Assembly (NCBI GenBank): GCA_016791285.1 | Contig: JAEUMX010000438.1 | Span: 1 to 6,592 of the forward strand | Origin: Burkholderiales bacterium | GTDB taxonomy: Bacteria; Pseudomonadota; Gammaproteobacteria; Burkholderiales; JAEUMW01 | Direction: 5' to 3' | Length of the DNA stretch: 6,592 nucleotides | Shown: one piece after another, positions 1 through 5,180 of the stretch | How the letters are laid out: each line of letters begins with the position of its first letter | Numbering within the stretch: the first letter of the stretch is position 1 | Notes under the pieces: model-generated | Database searches by the model: none | Seen by the model: only the letters and a program-made list of their open reading frames with translations | What the model was told of the DNA's origin: nothing | Program-made: the position numbers and the translations under genes

Positions 1-4
1 GCCC

Positions 5-880
5 ATGCCGCAGCTGCAGCCCCTGTCACCACAGTCTCCAAACCCGACCCCGCAACCCCAGATCTTCGGCTTCGATGCCTTCACGCCGAAGGAGATCGCG
101 CAGAAGGTGGAGCAAAACGGCGTCATCAAGGCGCGGCTGCCCTTCCTGCCGATGGCGATGCTGGGCGTCGTGGCGGGTGGCTTCATCGGCCTCGGCGCCA
201 TGTATTACACCCTGGTGATCAGCGATCCGGAGCTGGGCTTCGCGGCAAGTCGTGTGCTCGGCGGTGTCGCGTTCACGCTGGGGCTCATCCTGGTGGTGAT
301 GGGGGGCGCCGAGCTCTTCACCGGCAACAACTTCCTGGTGATGGCGTGGGCGGAACGCAAGATCACGACGGCGGAGGTGGTGCGCAACTGGCTCGTGGTG
401 TACTTCACGAATGCGTTCGGTGCGGTCGCGCTCGCGGTCGTGATCTTCCTTTCCCATTTTCCCGACATGAACGACGGCGAGGTCGGCCGCACTGCGATCC
501 GGCTGGCTGCGTACAAGGCCGCCCTGCCGTTCTGGACCGCGTTCTTCAAGGGGGTCTTGTGCAACATGCTGGTGTGCCTGGGGCTGTGGGTGGCCATGGC
601 GGGCCGCTCGGTCACGGACAAGATCCTCGCCATGGTCTTTCCGATCTCGGCGTTCGTCGCGTGCGGCTATGAGCACTGCATCGCCAACCTCTACATCATT
701 CCCCTCGGCATCCTTCTTGCCAATTGGGGATCGCCGCCGCCCGGCACGGACGTCTCCGTGCTCGGCTGGGCGGGGCTGCTGGACAATCTGTTGCCCGTGA
801 CGCTCGGCAACATCGTCGGTGGCAGCGTGCTCGTGGCCCTCGTGTACTACTCCATCTACCGCAAGGGGCTGCGATCCTGA
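5..880 (+). CDS. Formate/nitrite transporter (FNT) family channel
   Basis: This encodes a 291-residue inner-membrane protein of the FocA/NirC family, pentameric channels that pass small monovalent anions such as formate or nitrite. Family landmarks appear in order: a cytoplasmic N-terminal helix (TPKEIAQKVEQNGV, about 27-40), GAELFTGN (101-108), FFKGVLCNMLVCLG (180-193), GYEHCIAN (221-228) and NLLPVTLGNIVGG (261-273). His224 and Thr106 match the pore His and Thr known from E. coli FocA (His209, Thr91). Hydrophobic stretches fit the usual six membrane segments, and the length is typical. The first 20 residues are rich in Pro and Gln, which is unusual for the family. The start lies only 4 bases from the window edge, so no ribosome binding site can be seen and the true start could lie further upstream. 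Family membership is clear. The substrate cannot be decided from sequence, because no formate or nitrite enzyme is adjacent. Confidence 0.93.
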   Translation: MPQLQPLSPQSPNPTPQPQIFGFDAFTPKEIAQKVEQNGVIKARLPFLPMAMLGVVAGGFIGLGAMYYTLVISDPELGFAASRVLGGVAFTLGLILVVMGGAELFTGNNFLVMAWAERKITTAEVVRNWLVVYFTNAFGAVALAVVIFLSHFPDMNDGEVGRTAIRLAAYKAALPFWTAFFKGVLCNMLVCLGLWVAMAGRSVTDKILAMVFPISAFVACGYEHCIANLYIIPLGILLANWGSPPPGTDVSVLGWAGLLDNLLPVTLGNIVGGSVLVALVYYSIYRKGLRS

Positions 881-900
881 CGAACCGACCCAAACATCGA

Positions 901-904
901 AGGA
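901..904 (+). promoter_or_regulatory. Ribosome binding site for the secretin-like gene
   Basis: AGGA lies 8 bases before the GTG at 913. This supports GTG 913 over the in-frame TTG at 916 and the ATG at 964. The ATG would also cut the signal peptide in half. Confidence 0.55.
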
Positions 905-912
905 CGAGACAG

Positions 913-1791
913 GTGTTGAGCTGGAATGACCTGGGACGACTGACCGCGGCGCTTGCGGGGCTGATGGCTGCGCTGGCGCTGGCACAGCAGAGCGTGCTCG
1001 AAGTGATCACGCTCAGGTACCGCACGGCCGATCAGATCATTCCGCTGCTCGAGCCCTTCATCGACCGCGGCGGGTCACTCAGCGGGATGCAGAATCAGCT
1101 GATCGTTCGCACCTCGCCCGCGAACCTGGCCGAGCTGCGCAAGATCATCGACCAGGTCGACGCGCGGCCGCGGCAGCTCCTCGTCACCGTGCGGCAGGAT
1201 GTCGATCTTGCCACCGCACGGCGCGAGACCGACCTCTCGGGCCGAGTCGGCATCGGCGACAGCGCAGGCATCGCGGTGCCCGGCAGCCGGGGTCGCAACG
1301 AGGGGCTCGTCGTGCAGGGCGGCAGCGGTGACACGTTCGTGCGGGGCCGCATCGCCGCGCGCGACGTCGTCGCCTCCGATGCCAACACCCAGCGCGTACA
1401 GGTGCTGGAAGGGAACGTCGCGTTCATCCGCATCGGTCAATCCGTGCCGGTACCGTCGCGCCAGGTCGTGCAAACGCCCTATGGCACGCAGGTGGTCGAA
1501 TCCACGCAGTTCCGCGACCTCAACACCGGGTTCCAGGTTCTGCCGCGCGTCGCAGGCGATACCGTGACGGTGGAGATCAATCCGCAGCGCGAACGCCCGG
1601 GGCGTTATCCCGGCACGGCCAATGTACAAGGCGTGAGCACGGTCGTCTCCGCGCCGCTCGGCGAGTGGATGGAGATCGGCGGGACGTCCTCGAGCGGCTC
1701 GATGCAATCGTCCGGGAATCTCGGCCAGCGCAGCGACACCGGCACCGAGCGCCGCTCCATCCTGCTGATGGTTCAGGAAATCGTGCGCTGA
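913..1791 (+). CDS. Short exported secretin-like protein (NolW-type domain plus partial secretin domain)
   Basis: With the GTG start at 913 this gives 292 residues. A signal peptide is likely: hydrophobic TAALAGLMAALALA (11-24) ending in ALA before Gln25-Gln26. Residues 27-96 (VLEVITLRYRTADQIIPLLEPFI, then NQLIVRTSPANLAELRKIIDQVD) match the NolW/secretin N1-type fold, with the usual 'loss of index, then Ile-Asp-Gln-Val-Asp' pattern. Residues 160-291 look like the edge strands of a secretin core: VQVLEGNVAFIRIGQSVPVPSR, TGFQVLPRVAGDTVTVEI, then VSTVVSAPLGEWMEIGGTS and a final LLMVQEIVR. True outer-membrane secretins are usually about 400-700 residues with several N domains. This protein is about half that and may lack a full pore. 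A Gly/Ser/Arg-rich linker spans about 110-150. It probably sits in the periplasm or outer membrane. The gap to the FNT gene is 32 bases and to the next gene 1 base, so an operon is likely. Its role is unknown. Confidence 0.82.
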   Translation: MLSWNDLGRLTAALAGLMAALALAQQSVLEVITLRYRTADQIIPLLEPFIDRGGSLSGMQNQLIVRTSPANLAELRKIIDQVDARPRQLLVTVRQDVDLATARRETDLSGRVGIGDSAGIAVPGSRGRNEGLVVQGGSGDTFVRGRIAARDVVASDANTQRVQVLEGNVAFIRIGQSVPVPSRQVVQTPYGTQVVESTQFRDLNTGFQVLPRVAGDTVTVEINPQRERPGRYPGTANVQGVSTVVSAPLGEWMEIGGTSSSGSMQSSGNLGQRSDTGTERRSILLMVQEIVR

Positions 1792-1792
1792 C

Positions 1793-2422
1793 ATGCGGCC
1801 GGCACGCGAACCGACGCGGCTGCTGGCCTTCCTTGGCGGTACGTTCCTGATGGTATTCGCGTGGTCGTCGATCGGACCGAAAGACCGCACGGTCTGGTGG
1901 CTCGAGGTGCTCCCCGCCTTGATCGGCGTCATCGTACTGCTCGCGACCTACTGGCGCTTCCGCCTCACGCCGCTGCTGTACGTGCTCATCTGGGCGCACG
2001 CGCTCGTCCTGCTCGTGGGCGGGCATTACACCTACGCGGAGGTGCCGCTGTTCGACGCGATCCGCGACGCGCTCGCGCTGAGCCGCAACCACTACGACCG
2101 CGTCGGTCATTTCATGCAGGGCTTCGTGCCGGCGCTGATCGCGCGCGAGATCCTGCTGCGCGTGACGCCGCTGCGCGCGGGTGCGATGCTGTTCTTCCTG
2201 TGCACGTGCATCGCGCTCGCATTCTCGGCTTTCTACGAGATGATCGAATGGTGGGTCGCGGTCGCCTCCGGGACCGGTGCCGACGCTTTTCTCGGGACGC
2301 AGGGCGACGTCTGGGACACGCAGTGGGACATGTTCCTCGCGCTCGTCGGTGCCGTCACCTCGCAGCTTCTGCTCGGCTGGTTGCAGGACCGTCAGTTGCG
2401 GGCGATGCGAGGAATAGGGTAG
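1793..2422 (+). CDS. yjdF: DUF2238 / YjdF-type inner-membrane protein
   Basis: This is a 209-residue polytopic membrane protein of the DUF2238 family, which includes E. coli YjdF. Its biochemical role is not established. Family blocks are well preserved: GGHYTYAEVPLF (76-87), NHYDRVGHFMQG (99-110), FYEMIEWW (147-154) and GTQGDVWDTQWDM (168-180). Hydrophobic segments lie at about 9-26, 35-52, 58-76, 107-125, 131-150 and 181-198. The conserved His, Asp, Glu and Trp residues sit at the ends of these segments and could form a polar or metal site, which is inference. The ATG begins one base after the TGA of the secretin-like gene, so translation is probably coupled. The upstream AGGAA-like stretch is too far away to be a good ribosome binding site. 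Met20 is an in-frame alternative but would remove most of the first membrane segment. Length is typical of the family. Confidence 0.9.
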   Translation: MRPAREPTRLLAFLGGTFLMVFAWSSIGPKDRTVWWLEVLPALIGVIVLLATYWRFRLTPLLYVLIWAHALVLLVGGHYTYAEVPLFDAIRDALALSRNHYDRVGHFMQGFVPALIAREILLRVTPLRAGAMLFFLCTCIALAFSAFYEMIEWWVAVASGTGADAFLGTQGDVWDTQWDMFLALVGAVTSQLLLGWLQDRQLRAMRGIG

Positions 2423-2437
2423 GGCAGCCCGGCTACC
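2418..2437. terminator. Possible bidirectional terminator spanning both stop codons
   Basis: GGTAG (2418-2422) pairs with CTACC (2433-2437) across a 10-base loop that itself contains GGGC and GCCC. The plus-strand stop of the DUF2238 gene and the minus-strand stop of the VWA gene form part of the two arms. There is no T tract, and the stem is only 5 bp, so its strength as a terminator is doubtful. Confidence 0.35.
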
Positions 2438-3605
2438 GCGACAGATACCGCATCGCCCGTTCCAGACCGTCGAGGGTGAGCGGGTACATGCGATCGCCCA
2501 TCAGCCGGCGGATGATGCCGGTGGAAACCTGTTCGCCCCAGCAGTCCTCCGGTTCGGGGTTGAGCCACACGGCCTTCGGATAGACAGCGAGCATGCGCCG
2601 CAGCCACACCTCGCCCGTCTCGTGGTTGACGTGCCGCAGCGACCCGCCGGGACTCAGGATCTCGTGCGGGCTCATCGCCGCGTCGCCCACGAGGATCAGA
2701 CGGTAGTCCTGCGGATACTTGTGCAGCAGGTCGAGCGTGGGCAGTCGCTCGGTGTGACGGCGCTGGTTGTCGCGCCACACGAAGTCATACGGGCAGTTGT
2801 GGAAGTAGAAGTGCTCGAGGTGCTTGAACTGCGTGCGTGCGGCGCTGAAAAGCTCCTCGCAGAGTTTCACGTGCCAATCCATCGAGCCTCCGACATCGAG
2901 CAGCAGCAGCACCTTTACCGCGTTGTGGCGTTCCGGGCGCATGTGCAGATCGAGCCACCCCGCGTTGCGCGCGGTGCGCTGGATGGTGGTGTCGAGGTCG
3001 AGTTCCTCCGGCGCGCCCTGCCGCGCGAAGCGTCGCAACCGGCGCAGCGCGACCTTGATGTTGCGCGTGCCGAGCGCCACGTTGCCGTCGAGGTTGCGGT
3101 ACTCGCGTTCGTCCCAGACTCGTACTGCGGTCCGATTGCCCGAGCTCTCGGGGCCGACGCGGATGCCTTCCGGGTGAAAGCCGTGCGCACCGAAGGGCGA
3201 GGAGCCGCCGGTTCCGATCCACTTGCTGCCGCCCTGATGGCGACCCATCTGCTCGCGCAGACGCCGCTCGAACTCCGCCATGAGCTTGTCCCAGCCGAGC
3301 TTCTCCAGTCTGGCGCGATCCTCGGGCGAGAGGTGTCGCTTCGCGAGCAGCTTCAGCCACTCCGCCGGGATTTCCGCCGCCAGACCAGGAAGGTGCTCGA
3401 CGCCGCGGAAGTACTCGCCGAAGGCCTGATCGAAGCGGTCGAAATGCGACTCGTCCTTCACCAGACAAGCGCGTGCGAGATAGTAGAACGCCTCGATGGA
3501 GTGATCGCAGACGTGCTGGCGCAGCGCTTCCAGCAGCGTCAGGTATTCCTTGGTCGATACCGGGAGCCGGCGTGACTTGAGGTGCAGGAAGAAATCGATC
3601 AGCAC
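2433..3605 (-). CDS. VWA-domain protein, CoxE-like
   Basis: This encodes 390 residues from the GTG at 3605. The start was chosen because the text MLIDFFLHLKSRRLPVSTKEYLTLLEAL is the usual N-terminus of this group. The frame stays open upstream to 3968, but that part is Arg/Cys-rich and does not look like protein. No good ribosome binding site precedes the GTG. Residues 1-120 are helical. Residues 121-215 contain a Gly-rich linker (GGSKWIGTGGSSPFGAHG). The VWA domain follows from about 229: LLLLDVGGSMD (233-243) is the MIDAS-like site but has DVGGS instead of DxSxS. Later come LILVGDAAMSP (303-313) and WLNPEPEDCWG (347-357), and it ends PLTLDGLERAMRYLSR. Such proteins usually work with a MoxR-type AAA+ ATPase encoded next door to remodel or load metal into target proteins. 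No MoxR gene lies in this window, since the 5' side is an apparent non-coding stretch. Confidence 0.85.
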   Translation of the reverse strand: MLIDFFLHLKSRRLPVSTKEYLTLLEALRQHVCDHSIEAFYYLARACLVKDESHFDRFDQAFGEYFRGVEHLPGLAAEIPAEWLKLLAKRHLSPEDRARLEKLGWDKLMAEFERRLREQMGRHQGGSKWIGTGGSSPFGAHGFHPEGIRVGPESSGNRTAVRVWDEREYRNLDGNVALGTRNIKVALRRLRRFARQGAPEELDLDTTIQRTARNAGWLDLHMRPERHNAVKVLLLLDVGGSMDWHVKLCEELFSAARTQFKHLEHFYFHNCPYDFVWRDNQRRHTERLPTLDLLHKYPQDYRLILVGDAAMSPHEILSPGGSLRHVNHETGEVWLRRMLAVYPKAVWLNPEPEDCWGEQVSTGIIRRLMGDRMYPLTLDGLERAMRYLSR

Positions 3606-4004
3606 GGCTTTTCGGGGTCCGTCGTTCCGGTCGCGGTTCAGCAGAGCACCGGTGAAATTCTGATCCCGCCCACGCGCTTCGTGCAACCGCCTGTGCTGCC
3701 GTGAGGCGCGTCCACGGATGCATGACAGCAAAATCCTGCACGGTAATGGCGCAAAGCGCCTTCGCGACGCCCCGCTTTGGGGCACGATCGGACGCACGAC
3801 CGTGGAACCGCGAACGCCCGGCCGGGTCTCAGCAGCTTCAGTGCCCAGCGCCGAGTGTGGAACGAAACCTGCGTAGAGCGCGCCCCGTGCGTGGTAGTGA
3901 CACTGACACATTGGAGGTGTAACGTACACGGAACCTCGCGTGTTACCGACGCGCGAGCCACAGTTCAACGAGACTGGTCGATGAGCAGATCCGCATCCCG
4001 GGTC

Positions 4005-4014
4005 GTGACGTCAC
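4005..4014. repeat. Perfect 10-base palindrome GTGACGTCAC
   Basis: Each half is GTGAC. It lies in the gene-poor stretch, 28 bases before the ribosome binding site of the 56-codon frame. It could be an operator for a dimeric regulator, but a single 10-base palindrome in GC-rich DNA can also arise by chance. Confidence 0.3.
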
Positions 4015-4021
4015 CGGTCGG

Positions 4022-4038
4022 ACGCCGCAAGACGGCGT
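4022..4038 (+). other. Hairpin just upstream of a ribosome binding site
   Basis: ACGCCG (4022-4027) pairs perfectly with CGGCGT (4033-4038) around the loop CAAGA. It ends 3 bases before AGGAG (4042-4046). In RNA it would stand next to that site and might affect its use. No T tract follows, so it is not a standard terminator. Confidence 0.4.
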
Positions 4039-4053
4039 GAGAGGAGCGATGCC

Positions 4054-4224
4054 ATGAGAATACTGAACCTGCCGCCTCGTGCAACGCACGGGGCCGCGCC
4101 CGCACATTCCCGTGCCGGGCTATTGCCGAGCGACGCAATGCGCCGTGGGACGCCCGAGGGTGTCCGGCGCCATACCTGCGCGTACGCGGTCACCACTCCC
4201 CGCGATCTTCGGGCGCCCTGCTGA
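4054..4224 (+). CDS. Possible 56-residue small protein, unknown
   Basis: AGGAG (4042-4046) lies 7 bases before the ATG at 4054, an ideal arrangement, and a hairpin lies just upstream. The frame encodes 56 residues beginning MRILNLPPRATHG and ending DLRAPC. The product is rich in Arg, Pro and Ala, with no hydrophobic segment or motif I recognise. A second ATG at 4049 with the same ribosome binding site stops after two codons. The stop codon lies inside a small hairpin (4215-4228). The composition resembles chance frames in GC-rich DNA, so the good ribosome binding site is the only positive evidence. It could be a real small gene, the remnant of a larger one, or a coincidence. Confidence 0.25.
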   Translation: MRILNLPPRATHGAAPAHSRAGLLPSDAMRRGTPEGVRRHTCAYAVTTPRDLRAPC

Positions 4225-4325
4225 GGGCAGGCAAGCGAGGCACCGTACTTCCCGACCGGGCGAGGTGTCCGGTCCGGGGCAGACGATTTCCGCGGCGCAT
4301 CGATGATCCGCCACGCTTCGCACAG

Positions 4326-4339
4326 AACGCATAACGCAT
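4326..4339. repeat. Tandem heptamer AACGCAT x2
   Basis: Two exact copies of AACGCAT stand side by side and are followed by AAC. They lie about 145 bases upstream of the 62-codon gene, in the most AT-rich patch of the gene-poor stretch. They could be a regulator half-site pair or a slippage repeat. No promoter boxes with proper spacing were found around them. Confidence 0.35.
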
Positions 4340-4396
4340 AACTGTCGGGGACGCTTTCCCGTTGGCTCGGGCACGCAGGTGCCACCGGCAGGACTC

Positions 4397-4486
4397 ATGA
4401 ACCCCGCCGCGCAGCCAGTCACCCGCCACGCGGGTGCACCGCGCCGGCAACGATCACAAACAGTTCAAATTAGGAGACGACAATGA
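4397..4486 (+). CDS. Possible 29-residue leader peptide overlapping the next gene
   Basis: An ATG at 4397 opens a 29-codon frame whose TGA (4484-4486) overlaps the ATG of the 62-codon gene as ATGA, the classic layout for translational coupling. The product is strongly basic, with repeated Arg and Gln near the end (IRRRQ). AGGA stands only 3 bases before the ATG, too close for a good ribosome binding site. The downstream gene has its own strong site inside this frame, so coupling would not be required. The overlap may be chance. Confidence 0.2.
   Translation: MNPAAQPVTRHAGAPRRQRSQTVQIRRRQ
4472..4476 (+). promoter_or_regulatory. Strong ribosome binding site for the 62-codon gene
   Basis: AGGAG stands 6 bases before the ATG at 4483, in a locally A-rich stretch that should be poorly structured. 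It is one of the clearest ribosome binding sites in the window and supports the small gene as real. Confidence 0.75.
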
Positions 4487-4671
4487 TTTTCCACTCGACC
4501 GAGACGACCGACATGGACGAATTCGATATTTCCGCAACTTATGGCAGCGCTGTCTTCCTGGTCCACCCGGAAAAGCAGGGCAGCGAGAACCTGAACGATC
4601 GCACGGCTCACAGGATCGGGCACCTGGTCGAATACCACGACTATCCGCTGAGACACCCCAAGGCGGCCTGA
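4483..4671 (+). CDS. Small protein of unknown function (62 residues)
   Basis: I do not recognise a family. The frame encodes 62 residues with a strong ribosome binding site, and most third codon positions are G or C, as in real genes of this genome. The N-terminus is acidic (Glu7, Asp10, Asp12, Glu13, Asp15). A short hydrophobic run SAVFLV (22-27) follows. The C-terminal half is rich in His (28, 43, 47, 52, 58), with a HxxxH pair at 43-47 (HRIGH). There is no signal peptide or membrane segment and no Cys. The gene is followed by two GC-rich inverted repeats, so it probably forms its own transcript. It converges on the cupin gene. Metal binding through the His cluster, a regulatory peptide, or a peptide precursor are possible, but no processing enzyme or transporter is near. 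The protein is probably real, but its role is unknown. Confidence 0.65.
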   Translation: MIFHSTETTDMDEFDISATYGSAVFLVHPEKQGSENLNDRTAHRIGHLVEYHDYPLRHPKAA

Positions 4672-4677
4672 TCGCCG

Positions 4678-4691
4678 GGGAGCCGGCTCCC
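4678..4691. terminator. GC-rich palindrome after the 62-codon gene
   Basis: GGGAGCC is followed directly by its complement GGCTCCC, 7 bases after the stop. In RNA it could fold as a GGGAG/CTCCC stem with a CCGG loop. No T tract follows. It shares its last base with the stronger hairpin at 4691-4712, and the two together probably limit read-through. Confidence 0.4.
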
Positions 4692-4712
4692 GAGGGGCGA
4701 TGCCGCCCCTCG
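4691..4712. terminator. Hairpin between convergent genes, probable bidirectional terminator
   Basis: CGAGGGGCG (4691-4699) pairs perfectly with CGCCCCTCG (4704-4712) around the loop ATGC. The stem has 9 bp, 8 of them G-C. It lies between the stop of the plus-strand 62-codon gene (4671) and the stop of the minus-strand cupin gene (4726), the expected place for a shared terminator. Neither strand shows a T tract, so stopping may rely on the stem alone or on Rho. Confidence 0.6.
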
Positions 4713-4725
4713 CACGCGAAGCGAT

Positions 4726-5061
4726 TCAGATCCGCCCGGTGGCGCCGAAGATCGCCACCAGCGTGAGGTCCTCTTCGATATCGAAGAACGAGTGCTCGGA
4801 GGTGGCGCGCACGTAGAGGATCTTGCCAGCGGAGACTTCGTGCTCCTGCCCGCCGACCTTGAGCCGGGCACGGCCGCCGACGACGAAGTAGACCTCGTCC
4901 TCGAGGTGCGGCGCCTGCATGTCGCGCGAGCCGGCCGGCAGGCGATAGATGCCGCAGCTCAGCGTCGACGTGCGCAGGAACTCGACGAAACGGACTTCCC
5001 TTCCCTCGACCCTGCGTGCGAGCTCATCGAGGGTGAAGACGCACCATTCGTTGTTGCTCAT
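4726..5061 (-). CDS. Small single-domain cupin protein
   Basis: This encodes 111 residues starting MSNNEWCVFTLDELARR. The frame is open to 5124, but GGGAGA lies 8 bases before the ATG at 5061, and the extra 21 residues do not look like protein. Residues 32-106 form one cupin beta-barrel. Motif 1 is APHLEDEVYFVVGG (50-63), with His52 and Glu56 in metal-ligand positions. Motif 2 is AGKILYVRATSEHSFFDI (78-95), with His90. The first His of the usual HxH is Ala50 here, and the PxG turn of motif 2 is lost, so metal binding may be altered or absent. Such proteins are often annotated as cupin-domain proteins with small-molecule binding or isomerase/dioxygenase-like folds. The substrate cannot be inferred. 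The gene lies 119 bases downstream of the phosphodiesterase gene on the same strand and may be co-transcribed with it. Confidence 0.85.
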   Translation of the reverse strand: MSNNEWCVFTLDELARRVEGREVRFVEFLRTSTLSCGIYRLPAGSRDMQAPHLEDEVYFVVGGRARLKVGGQEHEVSAGKILYVRATSEHSFFDIEEDLTLVAIFGATGRI

Positions 5062-5068
5062 GGATCGG

Positions 5069-5074
5069 GTCTCC
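5069..5074 (-). promoter_or_regulatory. Ribosome binding site for the cupin gene
   Basis: On the minus strand AGGGAGA ends 8 bases before the ATG at 5061. This decides the start against the upstream in-frame ATG at 5124, which lacks such a site. Confidence 0.55.
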
Positions 5075-5180
5075 CTGCTGTTGCAATCTGTCGTGCGCCG
5101 CGGTGGCTTGCCGCACGGCTGCATTATGACATTCCGGGTCTCGCGCGGGCGCGATCAGCAGGACCGGACAGCGTCGCCCT

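Larger units (their letters stand above)
3606..4482. other. About 880 bases without a recognisable gene
   Basis: No reading frame here resembles a known protein on either strand. The longer open frames (for example 4011-4385 and 4120-4422, minus) are Arg/Cys/Pro-rich, as expected for chance frames in GC-rich DNA. The stretch contains several short structures. There are two 5-bp hairpins, at 3748-3760 (GGCGC-AAA-GCGCC) and 3769-3783 (GCCCC-GCTTT-GGGGC). There is a perfect palindrome at 4005-4014, a hairpin at 4022-4038, and a hairpin with GCCCT/AGGGC arms at 4215-4228. A tandem heptamer (AACGCAT twice) lies at 4326-4339, and a hairpin with GGCAC/GTGCC arms at 4370-4383. Two very small plus-strand frames are listed separately. 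No convincing sigma-70 promoter was found for either neighbouring gene, though one should exist here. Decayed genes, a small RNA or a long leader are all possible. Confidence 0.6.

Noticed and set aside
26..985. 319-codon minus-strand open frame opposite the FNT gene
   Set aside because: It is rich in His, Arg and Gln, lacks any family signature, and mirrors the codon pattern of the clearly real FNT gene.
1075..1932. 285-codon minus-strand open frame opposite the secretin-like gene
   Set aside because: It is an antisense shadow in GC-rich DNA; the plus strand has a recognisable domain and signal peptide.
2622..3575. 317-codon plus-strand open frame opposite the VWA gene
   Set aside because: It has no known motif and is fully antisense to a well-supported CoxE-like protein.
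3897..3925. GTGACA and TAACGT with 17-base spacing as a plus-strand promoter
   Set aside because: The -35 fits 5 of 6, but the -10 fits only 3 of 6, and the nearest downstream frame is itself doubtful.
3606..3968. N-terminal extension of the VWA gene to the upstream ATG at 3968
   Set aside because: The extra 121 residues are Arg/Cys-rich with no domain, and the family N-terminus begins at the GTG at 3605.
4371..4384. TGGCAC...TGC on the minus strand as a sigma-54 promoter
   Set aside because: The distance between the GG and GC pairs is one base short of the sigma-54 requirement, and no minus-strand gene starts just downstream.
4011..4422. Minus-strand frames of 100-124 codons in the gene-poor stretch
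   Set aside because: Several frames overlap each other, with Arg/Pro/Cys-rich products and no ribosome binding site or motif, as expected by chance.
5123..5128. CATAAT on the minus strand as a -10 box for the cupin gene
   Set aside because: No -35 box at 16-18 bases upstream; the six bases there read CGCCCG.
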